NCBI GenBank assembly: GCA_029224185.1
Contig: CM055188.1
Location: 16,838,497-16,902,496, forward strand
Reading direction: 5' to 3'
Length of the DNA: 64,000 nt
DNA from: Karalla daura
Lineage: Eukaryota > Chordata > Actinopteri > Chaetodontiformes > Leiognathidae
Shown: one piece after another, positions 32,620 through 41,853 of the stretch
Layout of the letters: every line of letters starts with the position of its first letter
Numbering within the stretch: position 1 is the first letter of the stretch
Notes under the pieces: generated by a model
Database searches by the model: none
What the model was told of the DNA's origin: nothing
The model's input: only the letters and a program-made list of their open reading frames with translations
Program-made: the position numbers and the translations under genes

Positions 32620-33062
32620 TGTATTTGGTAACATTTATATGATAGACAGCAGGGAATGTTAAGAAAATGTATAAATGGAAGTTATCACATAAATGTATCA
32701 ATGGTTAGTTATCATATCTATGTGTTTAAACTTCTTGCTATGTGTATAAAAGTGTTGAAGTACCAAATTAAGCTGAGTGAGAAAGCACTGAAAAAGAGGA
32801 GCACACTTAACAGGTCAGCTTGACCCTAGAGTGTGTGCTGGTGTGTGCATCTGTGAAGCAGGAAGATAACAGACCCCATGTGACAAGAGGCGTTCTCCTT
32901 TGGGGATGAAAAGTATATAGATCTGTGAGCACTGAACTCTCCTTCAGTGCAGATTTGAATGTAACCATTCTCTGTACTCCTTGCTGCAAGTAAACTTTTT
33001 AAAAGACAATTTGTTTCTTTTTTTTGTGTTAAACTTGGGCACGAACTAACAGCAATATTACA
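32620..33062 (+). repeat. LTR-like segment (retrovirus A 3' or retrovirus B 5')
   Basis: Starts TGTATTTGG after a purine-rich GAGAAGAG and ends ATATTACA, giving TG...CA ends. It holds a TATAAAAG box at about 32,745 and a second TATA-like word near 32,910. A CTGTACTCCTTGCTGCAAG segment like the R/U5 start of other retroviruses follows. The boundaries are estimates because no second LTR copy is present in the window. It lies between retrovirus A pol/env and retrovirus B gag, so it could belong to either. Confidence 0.45.
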
Positions 33063-33203
33063 GTCCTACAGAGAAAAGCTTCTTGACAGAGGATGTCCTA
33101 GGGACAGACTCACAGTGGGTCAACATTGGGAGTTGGTCAGAAAGCAGCTAAAATCTAGCTAACACGCAAAGAAGGAAGATGAGGCAGGGATAATAAAGAG
33201 GCA

Positions 33204-34425
33204 ATGGAGTGCAGGGACAGTAAACCTGCCAGTGCAGAAGCTGGACAGGTGAAGCAACGAGTATCCCTTCCACAGGAAGAGAGAAAGGAGCAGTCTGGAC
33301 AGAGAGGAGTAGAAAGAGGTAGGCGCACACCTAGGTAGATTGGGAGATTGAAGTGCTGTGTCAGAAGGAGAGAGGAAGCTGCAGCACAGGAGGTGGAATG
33401 TGAGATAGGGAGGAGCCATAGCCACAATGATAGTGACTCAGAGATGGAAATGTGCTTGGAAGAAGAAGAGGGTGCAAATGAGGAGGTTAGAGAGGAGATG
33501 AGAGAAGCACAGTCCAACGTAGAACGTAGAACATTCACCGGAACACTAGCAATGGAACTAGCAATGGAACCGGTCCAACCATCCTGACTGAGGAGCAGAG
33601 ATAAACTTTGCCCTCCCACCTGTTGGGACGCAATGCGTCCCAACAGGTGCCTTACATTCATTGACCCTCACCATGAAGGATGGTGAGGACATAGCAGTCT
33701 TTTTAAACAGGGCTAAGGAGGCATGGACAGATGCAGCTGGCTGTCATCCAGGTTCTGGTGAATTATAGACAACCATGTTCCGTAAGGCGGTCATGGCAGA
33801 GATGCCTGAGGCGGTCAGAGAAGCAATGGATAATAATCCAGATATGCCTGGGAGTACTAGTGAGCAGTGGGAGAAACACTTAGCACATTATATGAGAAGA
33901 CACACAGATAAACAAAAGCAGGACAAGCAGAGCACTGATTCAGCACAGGCTCAGCTCTTGAAGCTTCAACTGGAGGAAGCGAGACGTAAACTTAATGATA
34001 CTAAGAAAATAACACAGAAATCAGGCAGTCAAATGGTTCAGCAGGCCCAGCCCTCATCAACCCCAAACGTATATCCGACTCCTGATTGGATTCCACACCC
34101 GCAACGGGGTGGATGAAATTTCAGAATCATGGGAGGCCAGAGAGGTAGAGGCAGGGGCCGAGGTGGTTTTGGGGCTCCACAGCTGTGTCATGGTTGCGGC
34201 CAGCCTGGTCACTGGGTAAGGGAATGCCCTGTGACGGGGGCCCAAGGGGGACTCCACCAGGGAAGAGACGGCTACACTCCTGGAGGCGGGAATGCGCAGA
34301 GAGGCTGTTTCACTCCACAATTCCAGCAGTCCTCCCCCTATAAGCAATCTACACATCAGGCTCCGAATGCACCAGTTGCTCCACAGGTACAGTACCCTCA
34401 GGTGCCTGGAGGCTATGACTATTGA
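33204..34425 (+). pseudogene. Endogenous retrovirus B, gag remnant
   Basis: Overlapping frames from an ATG at 33,204: a charged N-terminal part, then MKDGEDIAVFLNRAKEAW (~33,672), a capsid/C-terminal-type helical segment (TSEQWEKHLAHYMRR) and a coiled-coil-like Gln/Lys-rich stretch. The nucleocapsid follows with RGRGRGRGG and a CCHC knuckle C-HG-C-GQPG-H-WVRE-C (~34,186-34,230). The knuckle packages viral RNA in this family. At least three stops or frame changes (near 33,587, 33,766 and 34,116) break it. Confidence 0.7.
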
Positions 34426-34537
34426 CGGGGCCTGAGAACTGATGAGCAGGCGGGACTGGCAGACCCTTACCTGCAGGTTAAAATCATGGACAAGGTACTG
34501 CCTTTTTTGGGGGACGGTTCTCCATATTAAACTGTCC

Positions 34538-35278
34538 CCTGATCTTTCCCATTCCAGCGTACAGTTAGTAGGTTTCTCGGGTTCCCCTAATACTCTGCCT
34601 CTTACCACACCGATGCCCACAGCAGTGGCTGGACAGAACTTCATGCATCAATATGTCCTCACACACCACACTTCCTCCACACTTCCTTCCGTGAAGTGTG
34701 GAGCCTCAGTGTTGTGCAGCCCTGACGGACTCGTTGTGTTGTTTCCTTACACACAGTGAACTGTTCCATGACTGATGCATCATGGGTCTCAAATGCTTCT
34801 GTCTGCAGATGTTTCACCATGCGCCATTGGACAGTGGGCAGACATCTACTGGGGTGTATTGGCACCTGAGACACCTGAGACCCCTGGACTGTGGTCGCTC
34901 TATGACAGCTGGCGCCCTTGGTTCCAGGCGTTACACCCGTACTCTCGTCCTGTGGGTCCCCTCCCTGTGACTGTATTATGATAGGGAGGGGGACAAAATC
35001 TACCAGGATGCCTTTTACCCTGAGGTAGACGGGTCTTTGTGGGATGTAGAGGCTGTTTCCATCCTGGCTGGGGGAGAGGGTGTGGCTGCGGTTGTTGAAC
35101 TGACTGCTGACACATTAAGTTGGTACAGGAAGTCTGATGAAGCTGTACCACATTACCTTAGCCGTTCATGCTCAACATCGGGCTAAGGACCTTGGTCCGA
35201 TGTGCAAACGTTTGAATGCTCTTTCTGATTGGCAGGTTACACAAATTCCAAATTTGATGTTTTCTCCTTCTTCTAGGG
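34538..35278 (+). pseudogene. Retrovirus B protease end and protease-RT linker, 5' of the hAT
   Basis: 34,538-34,759 reads like the second half of a retroviral aspartic protease (VQLVGFSGSPNTLPLTTPM, then HQYVLTHHTSSTLP). The catalytic DTGA segment expected before it is not visible. The linker follows in shifting frames: DIYWGVLAPETPETPG (~34,843), YDREGDKIYQDAFYPEVDGS (~34,980) and AQHRAKDLGPM (~35,170). The last frame runs straight to the target site of the hAT element and resumes after it. Confidence 0.55.
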
Positions 35279-37890
35279 CAGGCCTTTTAATAGGCACCCA
35301 AACAAGTTTTGCATTGAAAATTGAACAAGCAAGGCTTATATAACTTTATAATGACATGCAAACCCGAGTTTCATGTTTAAATATAAAAATTGAATGCCTC
35401 TTTTCTATTTGCAGTCTTCTGAGGTAAATATCAAAATAAACTTTTTTCCACAGGCTAATAAATACATTTGAAAACAAAATAACAATAATGAATGAATCAA
35501 ACATTCAAGCCTTGAAGTAGCAAGAGAAGAGTGCATGAATAAAATGTTTTTGCTCAGTTTGCTACACTGATTTGCTTTAACACTGAATATGGAACAAGCC
35601 ATGCTTATAACTTAACTTAATAGTGCAAAATCAACTGTCAAAGAACAAATGAAGAAACAACAATGGCATATTAAATAAAATTTAAATAAAAAATGAATGC
35701 CTCTTTTCAATTTGCTAAATATCAACATTAACTTTTTCCACTGGCTAATACATAAATCAATCATTCAGGCCTTTTTACTGTTCAGTTTGCGACACACTGA
35801 TCTAACATGGTGTGTTCAAGCCAGACACCTGGCATCTTTTCTTGGATGCTAGTTCATCAGTGTCGGGGCTCAGGCTTTGAGCTGAGGCAACCTTCATTAT
35901 CGAACGAAGGTGTTCATCAGTGAGACGTGCCCTGTTAGATGTTTTCGTCATCTTCATTGAGGAGAAAAGTTGCTCACATAGGTAAGTGCTGCCGAACATG
36001 GAGAGCAATTGAGCAGCTTGGGTGCGGAGCTGAGGCATTGTGTCAGGGATGTATTGTGGAAACTGTGCGGCGCCAACAGCATCATACTTTGACTTCAGCG
36101 TGTCATCACACTGGAGTTCAATCAGCTCCATTTGAATATTAGTTGGTGCTTTTTCCACATCGACTGCGAAGGGATTACTAAGCAGTTCAAATCTCCATTT
36201 CTGACCATCAAAGTCGCCAAATCGCCGGTTAAACTCAGCGCCGAGTACACTGACTTTTTCAGCAAACTGTACGCACACGGCGGTAGAGATCTGCGTATTT
36301 ATGGTTTGGCCACAGGGGAAATGGCCAAGGTTTCCTTGCAGCAGCTGATTCTCCCACAGGCAGAGATTAGCTTTAAAAGCTTTCACTGACGAGTACATCT
36401 CGGTGATGATGCGGCCCCGCCCCTGTAGCTGCAGGTTCAGCGCATCAAGATGGCTTGCGATGTCAGACAGAAAGGCCAGCTCACACATAAACTTTTGCTC
36501 CTGGAGTTCTGCTGTGTCCTTCCCTTTGCTTTGCAGAAACTGACATATTTCTTCACGCAGCTCGAAAAATCTGTTCAGTACTTTTCCGCGGCTTAACCAT
36601 CTCACCTCTGTGTGATACGGCACGTCTGTGTGTTCCGAACCAATCTCTTCCAGAAAAGACTTAAACTCGTGGTGATTCAGACCTTTGGCTCTTATAAAGT
36701 TAATAACTTGTGTTACTGTGGTCATAACATGTTCCATCTTTAGGGCTTTAGCACACAGTGACTCTTGATGTAAAATGCAGTGATAAACCGATAGCTCACC
36801 TGCACAGTTCTCTTCCTGCATCTTTTCACGCATCCTGCCCACCAGCCCATTCTTTTTACCACTCATCGCTGGCGCACCATCAGTGGTTAATCCCACAAGT
36901 TTATCCCACGGCAGGTTTATTTCAGTTACACATTTGCAAACCTCCTCAAAAATGTCCTTCCCTGTGGTAGTGCCATGCATGGATTTAAATCCCAAAAGCT
37001 CCTCCGTAACAGACATTTTTGAGTCAACACCGCGGATGAAGACTGACAGCTGCGCAGTATCAGACGCGTCAGTGCTCTCGTCCACAGCGAGGGAAAAAGA
37101 AACAAAATCTTTCCCCTTTTCCATCAGCTGGTCATGCAGATTGGTGGCAAGATCACATATGCGCTCCGCTATTGTGTTCCTGCTCAGGCTTACGTTTGAA
37201 AATGCCTGTTTTTTCTCTGGGCACACTTGGTCACAAACTTTCAGCATTATCTTTTTAATAAATTCTCCCTCATTAAAGGATCGGGATGATTTGGCGATTT
37301 CTTCTGCCACGATATAACTCGCCTTTACAGCAGCCTCGTTTTGTGCTGTGGCTTTTTTGAACATATTTTGTTGTGAAATCAATCCTCTCTTCATCTCCTC
37401 TACTTTCTGGCTCCTTTGAGTCGTGTCCAGGTCCTTATACTTGTCCTGATGTTTCGTTTCATAGTGTCGCCTAAGGTTGTACTCCTTAGGTAACGACACG
37501 TTGGCTCCACAAACAAGACAAACAGGTCTGTCTTTCAGATATGTAAACATATATTCTGTCTCCCACCTGTCCCGAAAAGTTCTGTTTTCTCCCTTCCTTT
37601 TCGTCATTTTTGGTAGCGGTAAAACAATGACACCTAGTTGTAGTATTGGGCCGCAGCACGTTTGGAAAGAACGCTGCTTGCTAGAAATCTGACACCAAGC
37701 TGGCGCGCCAAAACAACCGCAGAGCATTATGGGATTTGTAGTATTCGCGGTGAATGCGGTGTTAAAGCAACAACGCCGCTGTATAATACCGGCGGGCCAG
37801 CTCTAATGTTAATTAGATATTGCCCCATGGGCCAAATGAAATTACACGGCGGGCCAAATTTGGCCCGCGCGCCAGAGTTTGACACGTGTG
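35279..37890 (-). mobile_element. hAT (Charlie-type) DNA transposon inserted in retrovirus B pol
   Basis: 2,612 bp flanked by a perfect 8-bp duplication TTCTAGGG (35,271-35,278 and 37,891-37,898). This is the length and consensus (nTCTAGnn) expected for hAT insertions. The right end, read inward, is CACACGTGTCAAACTCTGGC, close to the CAGGGGTGTCAAACTC ends of Charlie elements. The left end starts CAGGCC and matches poorly. The retroviral reading frame continues across the site when one copy of the duplication is discounted, which confirms the boundaries. Confidence 0.88.
35802..37607 (-). CDS. hAT transposase, GTF2IRD2/ZBED-like, uninterrupted
   Basis: 601 residues. The start MTKRKGENR (37,607) was chosen over an upstream in-frame Met (37,727) because it begins the usual N-terminus of the family. 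Residues 30-53 form a BED-type zinc finger (C30-x2-C33...H48-x4-H53) that binds transposon ends. The RNase H-like catalytic core shows Asp176 in AVDESTD and Asp243 in TTDGAPAMSG. The C-terminal 70 residues carry the hAT dimerisation region (LLSMFGSTYLCEQLFSSMK). The same transposase was domesticated in vertebrate GTF2IRD2 (family knowledge). There is no stop or frameshift. Whether the element can still move depends on the left terminal repeat, which looks diverged. Confidence 0.88.
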   Translation of the reverse strand: MTKRKGENRTFRDRWETEYMFTYLKDRPVCLVCGANVSLPKEYNLRRHYETKHQDKYKDLDTTQRSQKVEEMKRGLISQQNMFKKATAQNEAAVKASYIVAEEIAKSSRSFNEGEFIKKIMLKVCDQVCPEKKQAFSNVSLSRNTIAERICDLATNLHDQLMEKGKDFVSFSLAVDESTDASDTAQLSVFIRGVDSKMSVTEELLGFKSMHGTTTGKDIFEEVCKCVTEINLPWDKLVGLTTDGAPAMSGKKNGLVGRMREKMQEENCAGELSVYHCILHQESLCAKALKMEHVMTTVTQVINFIRAKGLNHHEFKSFLEEIGSEHTDVPYHTEVRWLSRGKVLNRFFELREEICQFLQSKGKDTAELQEQKFMCELAFLSDIASHLDALNLQLQGRGRIITEMYSSVKAFKANLCLWENQLLQGNLGHFPCGQTINTQISTAVCVQFAEKVSVLGAEFNRRFGDFDGQKWRFELLSNPFAVDVEKAPTNIQMELIELQCDDTLKSKYDAVGAAQFPQYIPDTMPQLRTQAAQLLSMFGSTYLCEQLFSSMKMTKTSNRARLTDEHLRSIMKVASAQSLSPDTDELASKKRCQVSGLNTPC

Positions 37891-37898
37891 TTCTAGGG

Positions 37899-38225
37899 CT
37901 TATCGAGTAAGCTGTCAGGTGAGGAATCAGGTGCTTATGGAGCACAGGCAGATTGAACGCTTCCATGGCAGGGAAAAAACTGATCACCCAGATGCTGAGG
38001 CCATGTGACAATCCCTACCGCCGACCTTCTGGTCAGCAGGGCCCACAGACGTGGGACTGTGTGATACAGTCACTCCGATACAGTTTGAATCGTCAGATTA
38101 TACACCAATTTGGCAGAAGCAATATGCCTACAAACCACAGGCTGAAGCAGGCATCGATGACACTATTGATGGTCTTATCCAGGTGGGCGTGTTGGAGCCA
38201 TCTCACTCCACCTCCACCTCAAACA
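37899..38225 (+). pseudogene. Retrovirus B pol: start of reverse transcriptase, truncated
   Basis: Directly 3' of the hAT target site. It reads the N-terminal edge of a retroviral RT: IQFESSDYTPIWQKQYAYKP, then AGIDDTIDGLIQVGVLEPSH. This is the segment before the fingers, ending at the 'S-P-W-N-T-P' position. A stop near 38,006 and a frame change lie in it. After about 38,219 the sequence jumps to the connection/RNase H region, so the palm domain with its YxDD catalytic loop is absent. Confidence 0.65.
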
Positions 38226-38235
38226 AGAGTTTGCT

Positions 38236-39140
38236 CAGGCTGCTGATTTGGCGGTTCCTGACTATTCCTGGCCATTCTTTTTGGATGTTTCTGAAAGAGA
38301 GCACACGGTAAACGGTGTTCTCTTCCAGAAAAAAGGGGGTGTGAGGCAAGTACTCCTGTATATCAGCGTTACATTGGATCCAACTGAAGACAGACATCCA
38401 CCGTGTACTAGACATGCAGCAGGAGTTGCAAAAATTGTACAGAAAGTGTCACACATAGTTATGGGGCATTCTTTAACTTGACAACACACAGCATTGAAGC
38501 ATATGTGAACTCCGCAGCGTTCAAGATGACCTTACTCAGGCAAACACGACTTGACAAAGTTCTGAATGCACCGAAAGTTACTTTCACACATGAAGGCATC
38601 AATATGGCAGACAGTGTGGGAAAGGGAGAGCCACATCTTTGCGAAGAAAGGGTCTGGAAAGAGGTAAGGCTAACAGCAGACTTACAGGCTAAGCCCCTAT
38701 CTCAGCCCAAGGAGCTACTTTACACGGATGGCTGTTGTTACAGACATCCGGTAGAAGGTTTGAAAGCAGCCTATGCGGTGGTAAGAGAGGTGCAAGATGG
38801 TTTTGAGGAGATCCTTGCGACACCAGTGCAGGGAAAAGAGTCAGCACAATTAGCAGAATTGCAGGCGATGATAGCGGCATTGGAATGGGCAGAAGGAAAG
38901 TGAGGGGACATTTACATGGACTCAGCCTATGTGGTAGGAGAAATACAGGTGGAATTGAGTCAGTGGATAAGATCAGGATTTGTGACAGCAGCCAATACTC
39001 CAATAAAGCATGAGAAGGACATCAGACGATTAGCTGAAGCGCTGATGAAGCTGGCTGAGATTACAGTGATCAAATGTAGGGGACATGACAAAGTAGATAC
39101 AGTGGTGGCAAGGGGAAATCAGACAGCTGACAAGGCGGCA
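38236..39140 (+). pseudogene. Retrovirus B pol: connection and RNase H
   Basis: Starts FAQAADLAVPDYSWPFFLDV (the thumb/connection border), then RHPPCTRHAAGVAKIV and VLTTHS. The RNase H domain shows Asp in LYTDGCC (~38,730), Glu in QLAELQAMIAAL (~38,855) and Asp in YMDSAYVVG (~38,918). From 38,478 one frame runs on to 40,049 with only three stops: TGA 38,901-38,903, TAA 39,675-39,677 and TAA 39,810-39,812. RNase H removes the RNA strand during reverse transcription. Inactive here because of the stops and the missing RT core. Confidence 0.75.
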
Positions 39141-40270
39141 AAAAGAGCAACAGGATATACTGTACAGTTCATGATGGTGCAGGCAGAGAAGACAGTATAC
39201 GAGATACTCCCGCCCTGTGATGTAAATATGTTAATAGAGATTCAACAGGCTGTTTCTCCACAGGAGCATGCAGTGTGGAAAGAAAGGGGAGCAGTGGTCT
39301 CTGAAGGGGTATGGAGGTCACCGGATGGTAGACCTGCCCTACCTCCCAAGTTGTTACCCTCGTTGCTAGAAGAAGCACACGGGCTAACACACTGTGGGAA
39401 AACACAGATGCAGAGGCATTTGACACATTGGTGGCATCCATTTTTGCCAGCAATGATTGAGCAGTATATCCACAGATGTGAAGTGTGTACAAAGTTTAAT
39501 GTCAGAGTGAAGCCGCATGAGGGCAAATTCCCTCTGCCAAGATTGCCAGGTCAGGAGGTGATCATTGATTACACTGATATGGTACAAAGAGTGAATGGAT
39601 ACAGGTATCTTCTGGTAGCAGTGGATGCATACACTGGGTGGCCAGAAGCAATACCTGCAAGGAAGGAGGATGCGTAAACGGTGATCAAATTGTTAATCAA
39701 TCAGTACATTCCAATGCATGGGTTTCCTAAAAGGATCAGATCAGGTAGTGGCACACACTTAAAAAATAAGGATCTACAAAGTGTTGAAACAGCATTGGGT
39801 CTCAAACACTAATTTGGCTCAGTCTACCATCCTCAGTCCCAGGGTAAAGAGGAACGAATGAATCAGATTATAAAAGGGAAGTTCGGAAAAATGTGTGCAC
39901 AAACAGGGCTTAACTGGATGGATGCCCTGCCCACAACATTGATGTCTATCAGGAGTTCAGTGAATTCTAATACGGGGTACAAACCCCGAGCTCAAAACAG
40001 GGCAGCAGTTTCCAGGACCGGGAGCTGGGTTGCAAGTAACAGAAAGTGACAAAACCTCTTAAGTACAAACCATACTATGACCAGCTAACAGCTTTGGTGT
40101 CAAGTTTCTCAGAACAGGTTGTGAATGTGAGAGGGACGGACAAAGGCCAATCACCACCAACATCCGAGTGTGTCCTCCTGAAGGTCATCAAAAGGAAGTG
40201 GACTGAACCAAGGTGGACTGGGCCCTTCTGGGTGGTGGAGAGGACTTCCCGCGCCGTTCGGCACGACGGG
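39141..40270 (+). pseudogene. Retrovirus B pol: integrase
   Basis: N-terminal HHCC zinc domain in EEAHGLTHCGKTQMQRHL through YIHRCEVCTKF (~39,370-39,500). The catalytic core has Asp in VIIDYTDMV (~39,562). The second Asp of the usual SDNGTHF motif is replaced by Gly (RSGSGTHL, ~39,745). The Glu in GKEERMNQ (~39,850) is present. The C-terminal DNA-binding part (RWTGPFWVVERTSRAVR, ~40,210-40,260) is in a shifted frame. Two stops and the lost Asp inactivate it. The reading breaks off at about 40,270, and the satellite begins within 40 bp. No env or 3' LTR follows. Confidence 0.78.
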
Positions 40271-40308
40271 GAAAAAAACCCCAAAACAACTAAAACAGAA
40301 TAAGAAAA
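40270..40308 (+). other. A-rich junction between retrovirus B and the satellite
   Basis: A 39-bp A-rich segment (AAAAAAACCCCAAAACAACT, then AAAACAGAATAAGAAAA) leads from integrase sequence into the first satellite unit. It resembles the A-rich end of a normal unit (AAAACTAAAAGAAAATTGG), so the array probably starts inside a partial unit here. Confidence 0.6.
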
Positions 40309-41566
40309 TTGGAGGAGAGGCGCAAACCAAGCCTGGGCCGGTTCATCCCACTGGTCCTAGAGAGATGAACCTAAACAAACTGACACCATGGGGTCCTACT
40401 TATAAACTTTCAGACACTTGCAGTTTGGTCTTATCAACACTGTGATGTCACAGTGACATCATCAAGCACCTTGACACCTTCAAAGGCACCTGATGCAGCT
40501 TGTGGAATGTACTGATCAAAGGCTGGTGTCAAAAAGCCTTTGATGTTTTTGCAAAGTACAAAAAGCAAAAAAAAGAAAAAATATATAAAAAAAGACAAAT
40601 AAACCTAAAAGACAATTGGAAGAGAGGTGCTAGCCCCTCCTGGGCCGGTTCATCCCACTGGTCCGAGAGAGATGAACCTAAACAAACTGACACCATGGGG
40701 TCCTACTTAAAACTTTCAGACACTTACAGTTTGGTCTTATCAACACTGTGATGTCACAGTGACATCATCAAGCACCTTGACACCTTCAAAGGCACCTGAT
40801 GCAGCTTGTGGAATGTACTGATCAAAGGCTGGTGTCAAAAAGCCTTTGATGTTTTTGCAAAGCACAAAAAGCGAAAAAAAGAAAAAATATATAAAAAAAG
40901 ACAAATAAACCTAAAAGACAATTGGAAGAGAGGTGCAGACCCCGCCTTGGCCGGTTCATCCTAGTGGTCCTAGAGAGAGAAACCTAAACAAACTGACACC
41001 ATGGGGTCCTACTTATAAACTTTCAGACACTTACAGTTTGGTCTTATCAACACCGTGATGTCACAGTGACATCATCAAGCACCTTGACACCTTCAAAGGC
41101 ACCTGATGCAGCTTGTGGAATGCACTGATCAAAGGCTGGTGTCAAAAAGCCTTTGATGTATTTGCAAAGCACAAAAAGCAAAAAAAAGAAAAAATATATA
41201 AAAAAAGACAAATAAACCTAAAAGACAATTGGAAGAGAGGTGCAGACCCCACCTTGGCCGGTTCATCCTAGTGGTCCTAGAGAGATGAACCTAAACAAAC
41301 TGACACCATGAGGTCCTACTTATAAACTTTCAGACACTTACAGTTTGGTCTTATCAACACTGTGATGTCACAGTGACATCATCAAGCACCTTGACACCTT
41401 CAAAGGCACCTGATGCAGCTTGTGGAATGTACTGATCAAAGGCTGGTGTCAAAAAGCCTTTGATGTTTTTGCAAAGCACGAAAAGCGAAAAAAAGATAAG
41501 AAAATATAAAAAAGACAAATAAAACTAAAATTAAATTGGAAGAGAGGTGCTAGCCCCTCCTGGGCC

Positions 41567-41598
41567 GGTTCATCCCACTGGTCCTAGAGAGATGAACC
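41567..41598 (+). repeat. Satellite dyad 1 (example unit)
   Basis: GGTTCATC (41,567-41,574) and GATGAACC (41,591-41,598) form a perfect 8-bp inverted repeat with a 16-nt spacer. Present in most units. Units with the ending GAGAGAGAAACC have lost pairing in the right arm. Confidence 0.85.
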
Positions 41599-41627
41599 TA
41601 AACAAACTGACACCATGGGGTCCTACT

Positions 41628-41633
41628 TATAAA
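41628..41633 (+). promoter_or_regulatory. TATAAA word in the satellite unit (example)
   Basis: Almost every unit carries TTATAAAC about 40 bp before the central palindrome. Units with CTTAAAAC instead (for example the one at 40,616) lack it. It could serve as a TATA box if the array is transcribed. No direct evidence. Confidence 0.3.
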
Positions 41634-41669
41634 CTTTCAGACACTTACAGTTTGGTCTTATCAACACCG

Positions 41670-41688
41670 TGATGTCACAGTGACATCA
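41670..41688 (+). repeat. Satellite dyad 2: 19-bp palindrome (example unit)
   Basis: TGATGTCAC-A-GTGACATCA is a perfect palindrome around a central A. Both arms contain TGATGTCA/TGACATCA, one base from the CRE/ATF site TGACGTCA. No arm change was noticed in the units read, unlike neighbouring positions that vary. Confidence 0.9.
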
Positions 41689-41741
41689 TCAAGCACCTTG
41701 ACACCTTCAAAGGCACCTGATGCAGCTTGTGGAATGCACTG

Positions 41742-41771
41742 ATCAAAGGCTGGTGTCAAAAAGCCTTTGAT
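41742..41771 (+). repeat. Satellite dyad 3: 10-bp stem hairpin (example unit)
   Basis: ATCAAAGGCT (41,742-41,751) and AGCCTTTGAT (41,762-41,771) pair perfectly around a 10-nt loop GGTGTCAAAA. Seen in essentially all units. About 55 bp after it each unit has an A-rich tract and AATAAA (here 41,825-41,830). Confidence 0.9.
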
Positions 41772-41853
41772 GTTTTTGCAAAGCACAAAAAGCGAAAAAA
41801 AGAAAAAATATATAAAAAAAGACAAATAAACCTAAAAGACAATTGGAAGAGAG

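Noticed and set aside
32620..33062. Assignment of the LTR-like segment to a particular provirus and a primer-binding site
   Set aside because: No second LTR copy is in the window, and no convincing tRNA-complementary primer site follows it, so it was left unassigned.
41560..41575. Pol III B-box-like GGTTCATCC in satellite units
   Set aside because: It does not fit the GGTTCGAnnCC consensus well, and no A box lies at the right distance, so no SINE/tRNA origin is claimed.
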